From Candidatus Omnitrophota bacterium (GTDB taxonomy: Bacteria; Omnitrophota; Gorgyraeia; Gygaellales; Profunditerraquicolaceae): a stretch of 5,491 nt of DNA. Below the pieces are notes generated by a model, which worked only from the letters and a program-made list of their open reading frames with translations, was not told the origin of the DNA and searched no databases. Positions 1 to 5,491 of this stretch are shown piece by piece. The position numbers and the translations under genes were made by a program. The DNA is taken from assembly GCA_023247875.1 (NCBI GenBank), contig JAHFFQ010000017.1:1-5491 (forward strand). Reading direction: 5' to 3'. Numbering within the stretch: the first letter of the stretch is position 1; each line of letters opens with the position of its first letter.

Positions 1-599
1 ACATTACTTAAACCCACAATAGTTTTCGGGCTGGGTTCGGAGATTATTTTGAACTCATGGATAGATTCCAGTATATCCTTCATTTGAGCCTGGGCGACAT
101 TGACCGGCAGGACTATCGGGTCAAGATACAGGTCTTCAATAGGAAATTCATTTTCAGAGCAGGTGGCGACAATAGCCGCGGCTAATTCCAGGCGCTGGTC
201 CTTATTCTGAGGTATGCCTTTAGCGCTGATAGTTATCCCGATCAGCTTAGAGTGGTATTGCTTGGCTAGCGGAATGATTGTATCCAGCTTTTCCGGGTCA
301 GCTGTCGTGGAGTTAATTATGGTTTTATTTCTGGAAACCTTAAGGCCCGCTTCGATAACCGCAGGCTTGCTTGAGTCCAGGCAAAGCGGCTTGTCGGTTA
401 CCTCCTGGATCGCCTCAACCAGCCAAGGCATATCAATCAGCGGTTGTCTTGAAGCCGGCCCGCAGTTAACATCCAGGGCATCCGCGCCGCTGGCAAGCTG
501 CTCTAAGGCGCATTTCTGAATTTCAGCCTTATTGCGCTCCTTGATCGCCGAGCCTATATTGGCGTACATCCCGTTAATTAATTCACCGATGATAAACAT
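1..599 (-). CDS. acsE: 5-methyltetrahydrofolate:corrinoid iron-sulfur protein methyltransferase (MeTr), 3'-truncated by window edge
   Basis: Transfers the methyl group of 5-methyltetrahydrofolate to the Co(I) corrinoid of the CFeSP, linking the folate (methyl) branch to acetyl-CoA synthesis in the cytoplasm. The minus-strand ATG at 599 gives 199 full codons plus two bases before the edge; the family is about 262 residues, so roughly the last quarter is missing. The translation starts MFIIGELINGMYANI and keeps the pterin-binding TIM-barrel signatures ALDVNCGP (41-48), LCLDSS (72-77), INSTTAD (95-101), LYLDPIVLP (157-165) and GLSN (196-199). Against the Moorella enzyme, recalled from memory, it aligns without gaps, so pterin-contacting Asp75, Asn96, Asp160 and Asn199 fall at the same numbers; Asn199 is the last complete codon. 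One difference is GELIN where Moorella has GERIN near the N terminus. The start follows acsD by 10 nt and has a good Shine-Dalgarno sequence. Confidence 0.95.
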   Translation of the reverse strand, partial: MFIIGELINGMYANIGSAIKERNKAEIQKCALEQLASGADALDVNCGPASRQPLIDMPWLVEAIQEVTDKPLCLDSSKPAVIEAGLKVSRNKTIINSTTADPEKLDTIIPLAKQYHSKLIGITISAKGIPQNKDQRLELAAAIVATCSENEFPIEDLYLDPIVLPVNVAQAQMKDILESIHEFKIISEPSPKTIVGLSN

Positions 600-605
600 T
601 CTTTA

Positions 606-611
606 TCCTCT
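606..611 (-). promoter_or_regulatory. Shine-Dalgarno site of acsE, overlapping the acsD stop
   Basis: On the minus strand AGAGGA lies six nucleotides before the acsE ATG, and its first bases are part of the acsD stop codon TAG (612-610). Ribosomes terminating on acsD therefore stop on the acsE initiation site, which suggests translational coupling. It also supports the start at 599 rather than the later in-frame ATG at codon 11. Confidence 0.7.
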
Positions 612-1548
612 ACCTGTTCGTAAATAAAGTACCTATATATTTGGCTGTCTTTTCCGCCGCAGCCGGGTGGCGCATAACCAAAAGGTCAGCCCCTGACTGA
701 ATAAGGCTGGTCGCTGTAATTATCTCCCAGATTATTCCCTGCTCGGGCGTTGCCTTTGCCTCTTTTGCTCTCCATGCCTCCTGGCCGGCGAAACAAATAA
801 AAGGTGAAGCTAATGTTTTATCCCCGGATAAAGCGGCAAGCCTGGCCCTCTCCATAATAGAATAGGCGTATTCAAGCCCATAGCCTAACGCACCGATTGT
901 CGGATTGATTACTATACGCTCAAGATTTAATCCCATATCGGAGATCAGGATATTTAATTGCTTGGCGATATTAATATCTATTGGGCTTTCAGCAATAATA
1001 CTGTGCCCGTCAGCCAACACACTGGCAACCAGGGTCTTGTAATTATCCTGCACCGCGCAACCGATCAGGCATCTTTCTCCCTTAGCCGCCTCTGAGCAGG
1101 CCGGTAAAATCAGATTATCTTTAGCGTCATCACCGCTGCCCATAATTACCAGCGGAACTTTTACTTTCTTTAATAGCGTAGAAACAAATCTTGCCGCCTC
1201 AAGAGCCCCTTTGTCCCCGGAATCAGGATGTGTCCCCTGCATTCTCAGGCAGAGGGTTTGCGCCTTATATTCATTTACGCATTTATCCGCCCAGGCAAAA
1301 GGATCGTTCAGTACCTTACCATACGCATTAGAGAGCTCCTCAGGCCAATCCGACGGAAAAACATCCCACATCTCAAGGGCGATAACCGGCTTATTTGGGA
1401 TGCTGCCTTCCTTAAAGAGCAACGGCAGGGTATTTTGTCCGCCGATCTTTGCAATGTCGGCGCGTGTGCCGCCCTCTTCTTTTTTTGCGCCGATCGTTAC
1501 CGTTGAAATTATCCCCGGCCATTTCTCAAGCACTAATTGCGTTTCCAT
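610..1548 (-). CDS. acsD: Corrinoid iron-sulfur protein small subunit
   Basis: Small subunit of the CFeSP, a TIM-barrel protein that pairs with AcsC and helps hold the corrinoid that carries the methyl group from AcsE to acetyl-CoA synthase. The 312-residue product is essentially full length (Moorella AcsD is about 323). Family blocks seen are GGTRADIAKIGG (26-37), the segment PVIALEMWDVFPSDWPE (54-70), SPIDINIAKQLNILI (188-202), NPTIGALGYGLEYAYSIMER (215-234), EAWRAKEA (257-264) and LLVMRHPAA (289-297). It has no Cys motif for an Fe-S cluster, as expected, since the cluster is in AcsC. The loop after EAWRAKEA looks about ten residues shorter than in the acetogen protein, which probably explains most of the length difference. 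The start at 1548 lies inside the 3' end of cooC (16-nt overlap) and has a purine-rich ribosome-binding site. Confidence 0.96.
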   Translation of the reverse strand: METQLVLEKWPGIISTVTIGAKKEEGGTRADIAKIGGQNTLPLLFKEGSIPNKPVIALEMWDVFPSDWPEELSNAYGKVLNDPFAWADKCVNEYKAQTLCLRMQGTHPDSGDKGALEAARFVSTLLKKVKVPLVIMGSGDDAKDNLILPACSEAAKGERCLIGCAVQDNYKTLVASVLADGHSIIAESPIDINIAKQLNILISDMGLNLERIVINPTIGALGYGLEYAYSIMERARLAALSGDKTLASPFICFAGQEAWRAKEAKATPEQGIIWEIITATSLIQSGADLLVMRHPAAAEKTAKYIGTLFTNR

Positions 1549-2285
1549 ATTCTCTCTCCCAGTGAATTAAGCGCTTTAAATACCGGCGCCTCTGATCTTA
1601 AATTGAAGATCGGCTCTCCTTTTAAACTTACTTCTTCTATCCCCGGATCAAGCGGCAGGTTCCCCAGGTAATCAAGTCCGCTCTCCTTAACTTTACCCTC
1701 TTCCATGTTTTTATTAAAACGGTTTACCAGCAGGAAACTCTTCTTTACTTCGAATTTCAGCTGTTTCGCCAGTTCATTGATCCTTCGGGCTGACTTCAAG
1801 CCAACGCTTGAAGCATCCGACACGACTATAAGCGCGTCGGCATAACGGCTGGTGCGCCGGGAGAGATGTTCTAATCCGGCCTCATTATCAATTACTATGT
1901 AATCATAATCCTTGATCAGTTTAATCATTACCCCGCGCAAAACATTATTTACATAACAATAGCAGCCCGGGCCTTCGGGTTTTCCCATGCTCAAAATATC
2001 AAAGCCATCCCCTTCAGCAACAGCCGACTGCACCCTATATTCAATAAAACGGTCCTTAGGCATGCCCGGGGGCACACTACCCGGATCAGCGGAAATATCA
2101 TCAAGGATCTTTCCGACACTCTCACCCGGCTCTATTCCCAGAACTTCCCCCAAATTGCTGTTTGGGTCGGCATCTATGGCCAGGATAGAACCCAGTTTTT
2201 TTTCTTTGATACTGCGGATGATCAATGCCGCTATCGTGGTCTTACCTGTCCCTCCTTTACCGGCCATGGCGATTATATATCCCAT
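1533..2285 (-). CDS. cooC: CooC/AcsF-family nickel-insertion ATPase (MinD/ParA-like P-loop NTPase)
   Basis: A cytoplasmic ATPase that matures the nickel centres of carbon monoxide dehydrogenase or acetyl-CoA synthase. The 250-residue protein opens with a deviant Walker A loop, GKGGTGKTT (9-17), with the signature Lys10. It continues with AIDADPNSNLGEVLG (36-50; Asp38 and Asp40), a CxC motif in GPGCYCYVN (Cys108, Cys110) and a switch II-like IDNEAGLEHLSRR (132-144). In the CooC family the CxC pair from two monomers forms the metal-binding site at the dimer interface; this is family knowledge. Its place between acsV and acsD, not beside a cooS gene, favours the acs-operon paralogue called AcsF, which loads nickel into acetyl-CoA synthase, but motifs alone do not separate AcsF from CooC. 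Its ATG directly follows the acsV stop codon (TAAATG), with a GGTGAG ribosome-binding site inside acsV. Confidence 0.94.
   Translation of the reverse strand: MGYIIAMAGKGGTGKTTIAALIIRSIKEKKLGSILAIDADPNSNLGEVLGIEPGESVGKILDDISADPGSVPPGMPKDRFIEYRVQSAVAEGDGFDILSMGKPEGPGCYCYVNNVLRGVMIKLIKDYDYIVIDNEAGLEHLSRRTSRYADALIVVSDASSVGLKSARRINELAKQLKFEVKKSFLLVNRFNKNMEEGKVKESGLDYLGNLPLDPGIEEVSLKGEPIFNLRSEAPVFKALNSLGERIWKRN
1554..1560 (-). promoter_or_regulatory. Shine-Dalgarno site of acsD, inside cooC
   Basis: The minus strand reads GGGAGAGAGAAT directly before the acsD ATG, giving a GGGAG/GGAGAG match about 6-8 nt upstream of the start. The site lies within the last codons of cooC, so acsD is initiated from within the upstream gene. 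This supports ATG 1548 despite the 16-nt overlap. Confidence 0.65.
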
Positions 2286-4211
2286 TTAAAATCTCACCGT
2301 CGGGAACCTTATTAGGTCAGTATGCGGAAAGAATAATGCCTGGCTGTATTCATCCATATATTTTGGATCAACGGATAATTCAAAATAAGTGATAGTCGAG
2401 GCAAGTTTATCAGCCATAGCCATGGCCTGATTGGACAAAAGGATCTGCCTTGCTCCTGCCAGGGCGCTGTTGCCGATAAACATGAACTTGGAACGCTCCA
2501 GGTCCGGCAATAGACCGATCTTGATCGCCTTCTCGATATCCAGGTATGTGCCGAAACCTCCGGCAATGAAAATCTTATAGATATGTGAAAGCTCGATATC
2601 CAGATGCCTGGCCAGAATTGCGGTAGCCGAATATAAAGCACCTTTTGAACGCTTAAGATTCTCAATATCCGCTTCATTGATCACAATATCTGCGCCAATA
2701 TCGGTTTCATCCTTAAAACAGACTACAAACTCTTTTCCCGTATCTGTTGAGCGGATGCGCGAACCTTCGGCATTGATCTTGCCGCCTTTATCGATTATCC
2801 CGGCCTCTAACATCGAGCTAAGCAGGTCAATATAACCTGAGCCGCAGATACCACGGGGTTTTTTGTCCTGGATAGTGGAATAGGTGACGCCGAAATCTTT
2901 TTTATTTATGCTCACTTTCTGGATCGCCCCGCTTGAGGCGCGCATTCCGCTGGTTACCCCACTTCCCTCAAAGGCAGGGCCGGCGGATGCAGCGCAGGCA
3001 ACCAGAAAATCTTTATTTCCCAGGACGATCTCCCCGTTAGTCCCTATGTCAATCAATATACAGGGCTGCTCCTTTTGGTATATCCCGCTGGATAATATCC
3101 CGCTAGTTGTATCCCCTCCCACATAGCTGGAAACACCCGGGACGCAATAGAGCAACCCCCGGGGATTGATATTAATTCCCGCTTCAGCGGCGCGCACAAC
3201 CGGCAGGAAATTGGCCGTCGGCACATAGGGTTCTTTACGGATATGGGCCGGGTCAACGCTTAAAAGCAAATGGATCATCGTGGTATTTCCTGAACAAACG
3301 ATACAATTTAGATCATTAAGGTCAATATGATGCTCGCTAATCAGCTCGCGGATGATCTGGTTCATCGTATCGCAAACAGCATTATGCAGCTTTTCAAGGC
3401 CATCGGAGTTTCCGGCATAGACAATGCGGGTGATCACATCACTGCCGAATGCCGCCTGCTGATTGTAGGCCGCCTTTGTGCCGAGGATCTTCTTGGAGTT
3501 GAGGTCAACTAACTGGCCGGATATAGTTGTGGTGCCTATATCAAAAGCCAATCCGAAGTTATTATGCGTAGTATCTCCGGGCTCAACCAGCACGATCTCA
3601 ACGGTGTCGTTGCGTTTCCCCAGGGTCAGGGTAACCGACCATTCAGAATCGCGCAATAATTCACCCAGCTGGCGGATATTAAATAAACCTGTCTGCACCA
3701 CGGGAAACTCCTGGAGCTGCCGAAGTGCCCGATACAATCTCTCCAGGTCGCTTACGCTGTCATTGAGGGTGGGTTTGGGCAGCTCTAAATATAATTTTGT
3801 GGCAAAGGGTGAGTGTTTAAAAACGCCGGCCTCTAATTTTGTCTTTACCGGCTGGATATCTTCTGCTTTGGAATAAAGTCCGCTCAAACGCTCCTCCAGC
3901 TCCTCGGGAGTGAGCTTATCAAAGTTAAGCCGGGAGCTTTCGGGTATCTCCACCTCCAGGTCGCTATGGATAATAGTAGAGCAGGCCAGATGTATATTCT
4001 TCTTTTTTTCCTCTAAAGTGACCGCCCCCGTTGCCTGGCTTTCGACCTGGCCCTTCCTGACTACTACCTTGCATCTTCCGCAAACCCCGTCTCCTCCACA
4101 GGAGGAGTTAATATAAACCCCGGCGGATATAGCCGCAGAAAGTATGGTCCTGTCCTTCTCGACCCTGACAGTTTTATTATCCGGATAAAATGTAACCTTA
4201 AATTTGTCCAT
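2286..4211 (-). CDS. acsV: RACo-type reductive activator of the corrinoid iron-sulfur protein (ATP-dependent, [2Fe-2S])
   Basis: Restores the CFeSP after its cobalt oxidises, driving Co(II) to Co(I) with ATP hydrolysis and electrons from its own [2Fe-2S] cluster. Counting from the ATG at 4211 the protein has 641 residues, matching the family. The N-terminal ferredoxin domain carries Cys38, Cys44, Cys47 and Cys77 (C-x5-C-x2-C plus a distal Cys). A charged linker (about 95-125) and a middle domain (to about 215) follow, then an ASKHA-fold ATPase with phosphate loops DIGTTT (224-229) and DIGTNGE (388-394), plus AGGFG (550-554) and GNSALAGA (580-587). The C terminus, MDEYSQALFFPHTDL near 619-633, is typical, so the gene is intact. 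A TTG at 4214 directly precedes the ATG and would add one residue; I prefer ATG, which overlaps the acsC stop as TGATG. No clear Shine-Dalgarno is seen, so translation probably depends on acsC. Between acsC and acsD, it sits beside both of its target subunits. Confidence 0.96.
   Translation of the reverse strand: MDKFKVTFYPDNKTVRVEKDRTILSAAISAGVYINSSCGGDGVCGRCKVVVRKGQVESQATGAVTLEEKKKNIHLACSTIIHSDLEVEIPESSRLNFDKLTPEELEERLSGLYSKAEDIQPVKTKLEAGVFKHSPFATKLYLELPKPTLNDSVSDLERLYRALRQLQEFPVVQTGLFNIRQLGELLRDSEWSVTLTLGKRNDTVEIVLVEPGDTTHNNFGLAFDIGTTTISGQLVDLNSKKILGTKAAYNQQAAFGSDVITRIVYAGNSDGLEKLHNAVCDTMNQIIRELISEHHIDLNDLNCIVCSGNTTMIHLLLSVDPAHIRKEPYVPTANFLPVVRAAEAGININPRGLLYCVPGVSSYVGGDTTSGILSSGIYQKEQPCILIDIGTNGEIVLGNKDFLVACAASAGPAFEGSGVTSGMRASSGAIQKVSINKKDFGVTYSTIQDKKPRGICGSGYIDLLSSMLEAGIIDKGGKINAEGSRIRSTDTGKEFVVCFKDETDIGADIVINEADIENLKRSKGALYSATAILARHLDIELSHIYKIFIAGGFGTYLDIEKAIKIGLLPDLERSKFMFIGNSALAGARQILLSNQAMAMADKLASTITYFELSVDPKYMDEYSQALFFPHTDLIRFPTVRF
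2293..2298 (-). promoter_or_regulatory. Shine-Dalgarno site of cooC, inside the acsV 3' end
   Basis: On the minus strand GGTGAG lies seven nucleotides before the cooC ATG at 2285, within the codons for the penultimate residues of AcsV. It matches the anti-Shine-Dalgarno core well. With no bases between the acsV stop and the cooC start, coupled re-initiation is likely. Confidence 0.65.
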
Positions 4212-5491
4212 CAATTCAGGTTTTTTAAGAAAGCCGGGATCCCTGCCGCTTCCTTGGGCCCCACGATCACTTTGAACCCTGATTGCTCCTCAAGCTCTCC
4301 GCTCATTACCGCGACGTAGCCCGGGATGATCAGGTTCTTATGATTTATAGCATCTTTTACCGCGAATTTTTCCAACGAGAGGGTAATACTCTGGGCATTA
4401 AACTTCTCCGCTGCCCAAGCCGTAAGCACTGACATGCCTTCCGTATCAACGCTTAGAATATAGGAGGGAATTTTGCTTGCCTCTACTTCGCCCAGCACCG
4501 TATAATAGCTTAAGGAGAAATTAGTGGTGATCAAAACCGGGGATTTTTCGCTTGCCTGGCCTATCGGATAAAGCTTGGGCTCGATCTGCAGGGGTTTTTG
4601 GGGGTCAGTATAAATATTCTGCCTAAGGGTTAAAATGGAGAGCACCTCCCAGGTTTCTATCCCTTTAATTAAAACCAGCCCCGCGTATTTAGATATATAG
4701 GCAGCCGCTTCAATCGCTTCTTCGTAAGGGTCAGTTGCCTCTACGATTGCCAGGGTTGGATAACCCAATGCCCGGTTTGATTTCTTAAGTGCCTGCCTGC
4801 GGATCTGGGTCAAGTCCCAGATCTTTTCTATAACCGGTTTTGAGCCGGTATCTAAGATCAGGTTATTCACCCCCAATGCGTTAAGCTCTTTAGTAAGCTG
4901 GCTAAGTTTATCAATATCCCGCTCGGCAGCCACCAATGGGAGATCAAGCTCTTTGGAAATCTTGCCGATTTGCGCAAGATTGTCCATTGTCGCGCAATAA
5001 AGCAAAGGTTTACGCTCTTTGGAAAGCTCCGCTGCTTCTTTTAAGGAAGCCGGTTCGCTGCTTAGCAGCATAAGCGGCAATCTGCTGTTGCTCAAGACCA
5101 GCTTAGTTGCCTCAAGGAACCTTTTAGCATCTTTGTTTTGTTTGACGGCTACCAGATTTACCTCAAGCGACTGCCCGACGCGTTCAAACTTTAACCGGTC
5201 GATCTTCCTAAGACGCTCCTTTATTTCCCCGTCACTTAAATTATCCTCAATAATAAAACCCAGCCCTGCCGGGGAGCGGAATTTCTCTTCATGCCTGAAC
5301 ATTACCGTTTCGTTACCTATGTCCAATTTTGATTCCCCGATGCCTAAGCTGATAAGTTTTATCGGTGGTAAGGCCTGCGCCTCCAAAATGCTTTTTGCCT
5401 CGGGAGAGATAAAAGGGCATTTTTCGATCACCACTGCTTTCTTTGCCAGTTGCATGGCAAAGGCAAGACAGGTGGCTAGGCCGCACTGACG
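4211..5491 (-). CDS. acsC: Corrinoid iron-sulfur protein large subunit, 5'-truncated by window edge
   Basis: Large subunit of the CFeSP: carries the [4Fe-4S] cluster and the base-off corrinoid that accepts the methyl group from AcsE and donates it to acetyl-CoA synthase. The frame stays open to the right edge, giving 426 visible residues of about 446 expected. The twelve codons upstream of the first in-window ATG (5455) read RQCGLATCLAFA and continue the Fe-S domain, so that ATG is internal. Three of four cluster cysteines are visible (codons 5483-5485, 5468-5470, 5417-5419). A TIM-barrel domain follows, with RHEEKF, ERVGQ, KPLLYCAT, DLTQIRR, LGYP and RQNIYTDP. The C-terminal corrinoid-binding domain has TTNFSLSYYTV, SKIPSYILSVDTEGMSVLTA (about 4528-4418) and the terminal IVGPKEAAGI. 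The stop TGA overlaps the acsV ATG by one base. Upstream, acsB is expected off-window. Confidence 0.97.
   Translation of the reverse strand, partial: RQCGLATCLAFAMQLAKKAVVIEKCPFISPEAKSILEAQALPPIKLISLGIGESKLDIGNETVMFRHEEKFRSPAGLGFIIEDNLSDGEIKERLRKIDRLKFERVGQSLEVNLVAVKQNKDAKRFLEATKLVLSNSRLPLMLLSSEPASLKEAAELSKERKPLLYCATMDNLAQIGKISKELDLPLVAAERDIDKLSQLTKELNALGVNNLILDTGSKPVIEKIWDLTQIRRQALKKSNRALGYPTLAIVEATDPYEEAIEAAAYISKYAGLVLIKGIETWEVLSILTLRQNIYTDPQKPLQIEPKLYPIGQASEKSPVLITTNFSLSYYTVLGEVEASKIPSYILSVDTEGMSVLTAWAAEKFNAQSITLSLEKFAVKDAINHKNLIIPGYVAVMSGELEEQSGFKVIVGPKEAAGIPAFLKNLN
4220..4226 (-). promoter_or_regulatory. Possible -1 ribosomal frameshift site at the acsC/acsV junction
   Basis: In the acsC reading frame the mRNA reads TTA AAA AAC, which contains the slippery heptamer A_AAA_AAC in the correct phase, two codons before the acsC stop. 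A Shine-Dalgarno-like AGGGA (4244-4240) lies 13 nt upstream, similar to the layout of the E. coli dnaX frameshift signal. A -1 slip would continue as PELMD into acsV with no intervening stop. No convincing stem-loop is seen at the usual distance downstream. It may equally be a chance A-run encoding Leu-Lys-Asn. Confidence 0.25.
4802..4859. other. Adjacent, mutually exclusive inverted repeats inside acsC
   Basis: An uninterrupted 8-bp inverted repeat, GATCTGGG (4802-4809) and CCCAGATC (4816-4823) around a 6-nt loop, is followed on the plus strand by TTTT. Next to it lies a second nested structure: GATCTT (4820-4825) with AAGATC (4854-4859), enclosing ACCGG (4833-4837) and CCGGT (4845-4849). 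The GATC at 4820-4823 belongs to both, so the two folds cannot form fully together. All of it lies in acsC codons for a conserved stretch of the protein, so it may have no function as RNA. Confidence 0.35.

Noticed and set aside
214..519. 101-codon plus-strand open frame opposite acsE
   Set aside because: The minus-strand frame here matches AcsE at every catalytic position, so the plus-strand frame is incidental.
600..609. Search for a promoter, terminator or riboswitch in the only intergenic gap
   Set aside because: The gap is 10 nt and is taken up by the acsE ribosome-binding region; nothing else can fit.
1211..1570. Plus-strand open frames of 119 and 92 codons opposite acsD
   Set aside because: They overlap each other and the conserved N-terminal half of AcsD, with no domain signature and no operon context on that strand.
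3081..3104. Short direct repeat TATCCCGCT occurring twice
   Set aside because: It encodes two similar Ser-Gly-Ile segments of AcsV and is explained by the protein sequence. There is no array and no mobile-element signature.
3478..3876. 132-codon plus-strand open frame opposite acsV
   Set aside because: Antisense to a well-supported, conserved part of AcsV. Its Ser/Arg-rich translation resembles no family I know.
4212..4214. TTG as the acsV start codon
   Set aside because: An ATG follows immediately and gives a TGATG overlap with acsC. TTG would add only one residue and has no better ribosome-binding site, though it cannot be excluded.
5019..5489. 156-codon plus-strand open frame opposite acsC
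   Set aside because: It lies wholly antisense to the conserved acsC coding sequence, has low-complexity Ser/Leu-rich composition and no recognisable domain. It is a shadow of the real gene.

Overview
The window is a compact, single-strand piece of a bacterial Wood-Ljungdahl (reductive acetyl-CoA) operon. All five genes are on the minus strand, so transcription runs from the right edge to the left: acsC (large subunit of the corrinoid iron-sulfur protein, CFeSP; 5' end off-window), acsV (RACo-type reductive activator of the CFeSP), cooC/acsF (MinD-like nickel-insertion ATPase), acsD (CFeSP small subunit) and acsE (methyltetrahydrofolate:CFeSP methyltransferase; 3' end off-window). The gene identities rest on conserved motifs read directly from the translations.

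The genes form one methyl-transfer module. AcsE takes the methyl group from methyl-tetrahydrofolate and passes it to the Co(I) corrinoid of the AcsC/AcsD heterodimer, which delivers it to acetyl-CoA synthase (AcsB, not in the window). When the cobalt oxidises to inactive Co(II), AcsV reduces it again using its [2Fe-2S] domain and ATP. CooC/AcsF matures the nickel site of CODH or acetyl-CoA synthase. The CODH/ACS genes themselves are not here and are most likely beyond the right edge, upstream of acsC.

Layout, left to right: acsE (partial) 1-599; a 10-nt gap; acsD 610-1548; cooC 1533-2285 (16-nt overlap with acsD); acsV 2286-4211 (its stop abuts the cooC start); acsC 4211-5491 (partial, overlapping acsV by one base in TGATG). 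No non-coding stretch exceeds 10 nt. I see no promoter, riboswitch, intergenic terminator, tRNA, CRISPR, insertion sequence or other mobile element. The tight junctions indicate one polycistronic mRNA with translational coupling.

The organism is an anaerobic bacterium with moderate GC content. AcsE and the separate AcsC/AcsD genes are of the bacterial acetogen type rather than an archaeal ACDS complex. Acetogenic Firmicutes and uncultivated lineages carrying the pathway (for example Omnitrophota or Chloroflexota) are all possible; the sequence alone does not settle this.

This is a known pathway, not a new system. The points most worth a second look are a -1 frameshift-like signal at the acsC/acsV junction, competing hairpins inside acsC, a shortened loop in AcsD, and an acsC start that is misleading if taken from the first ATG in the window.
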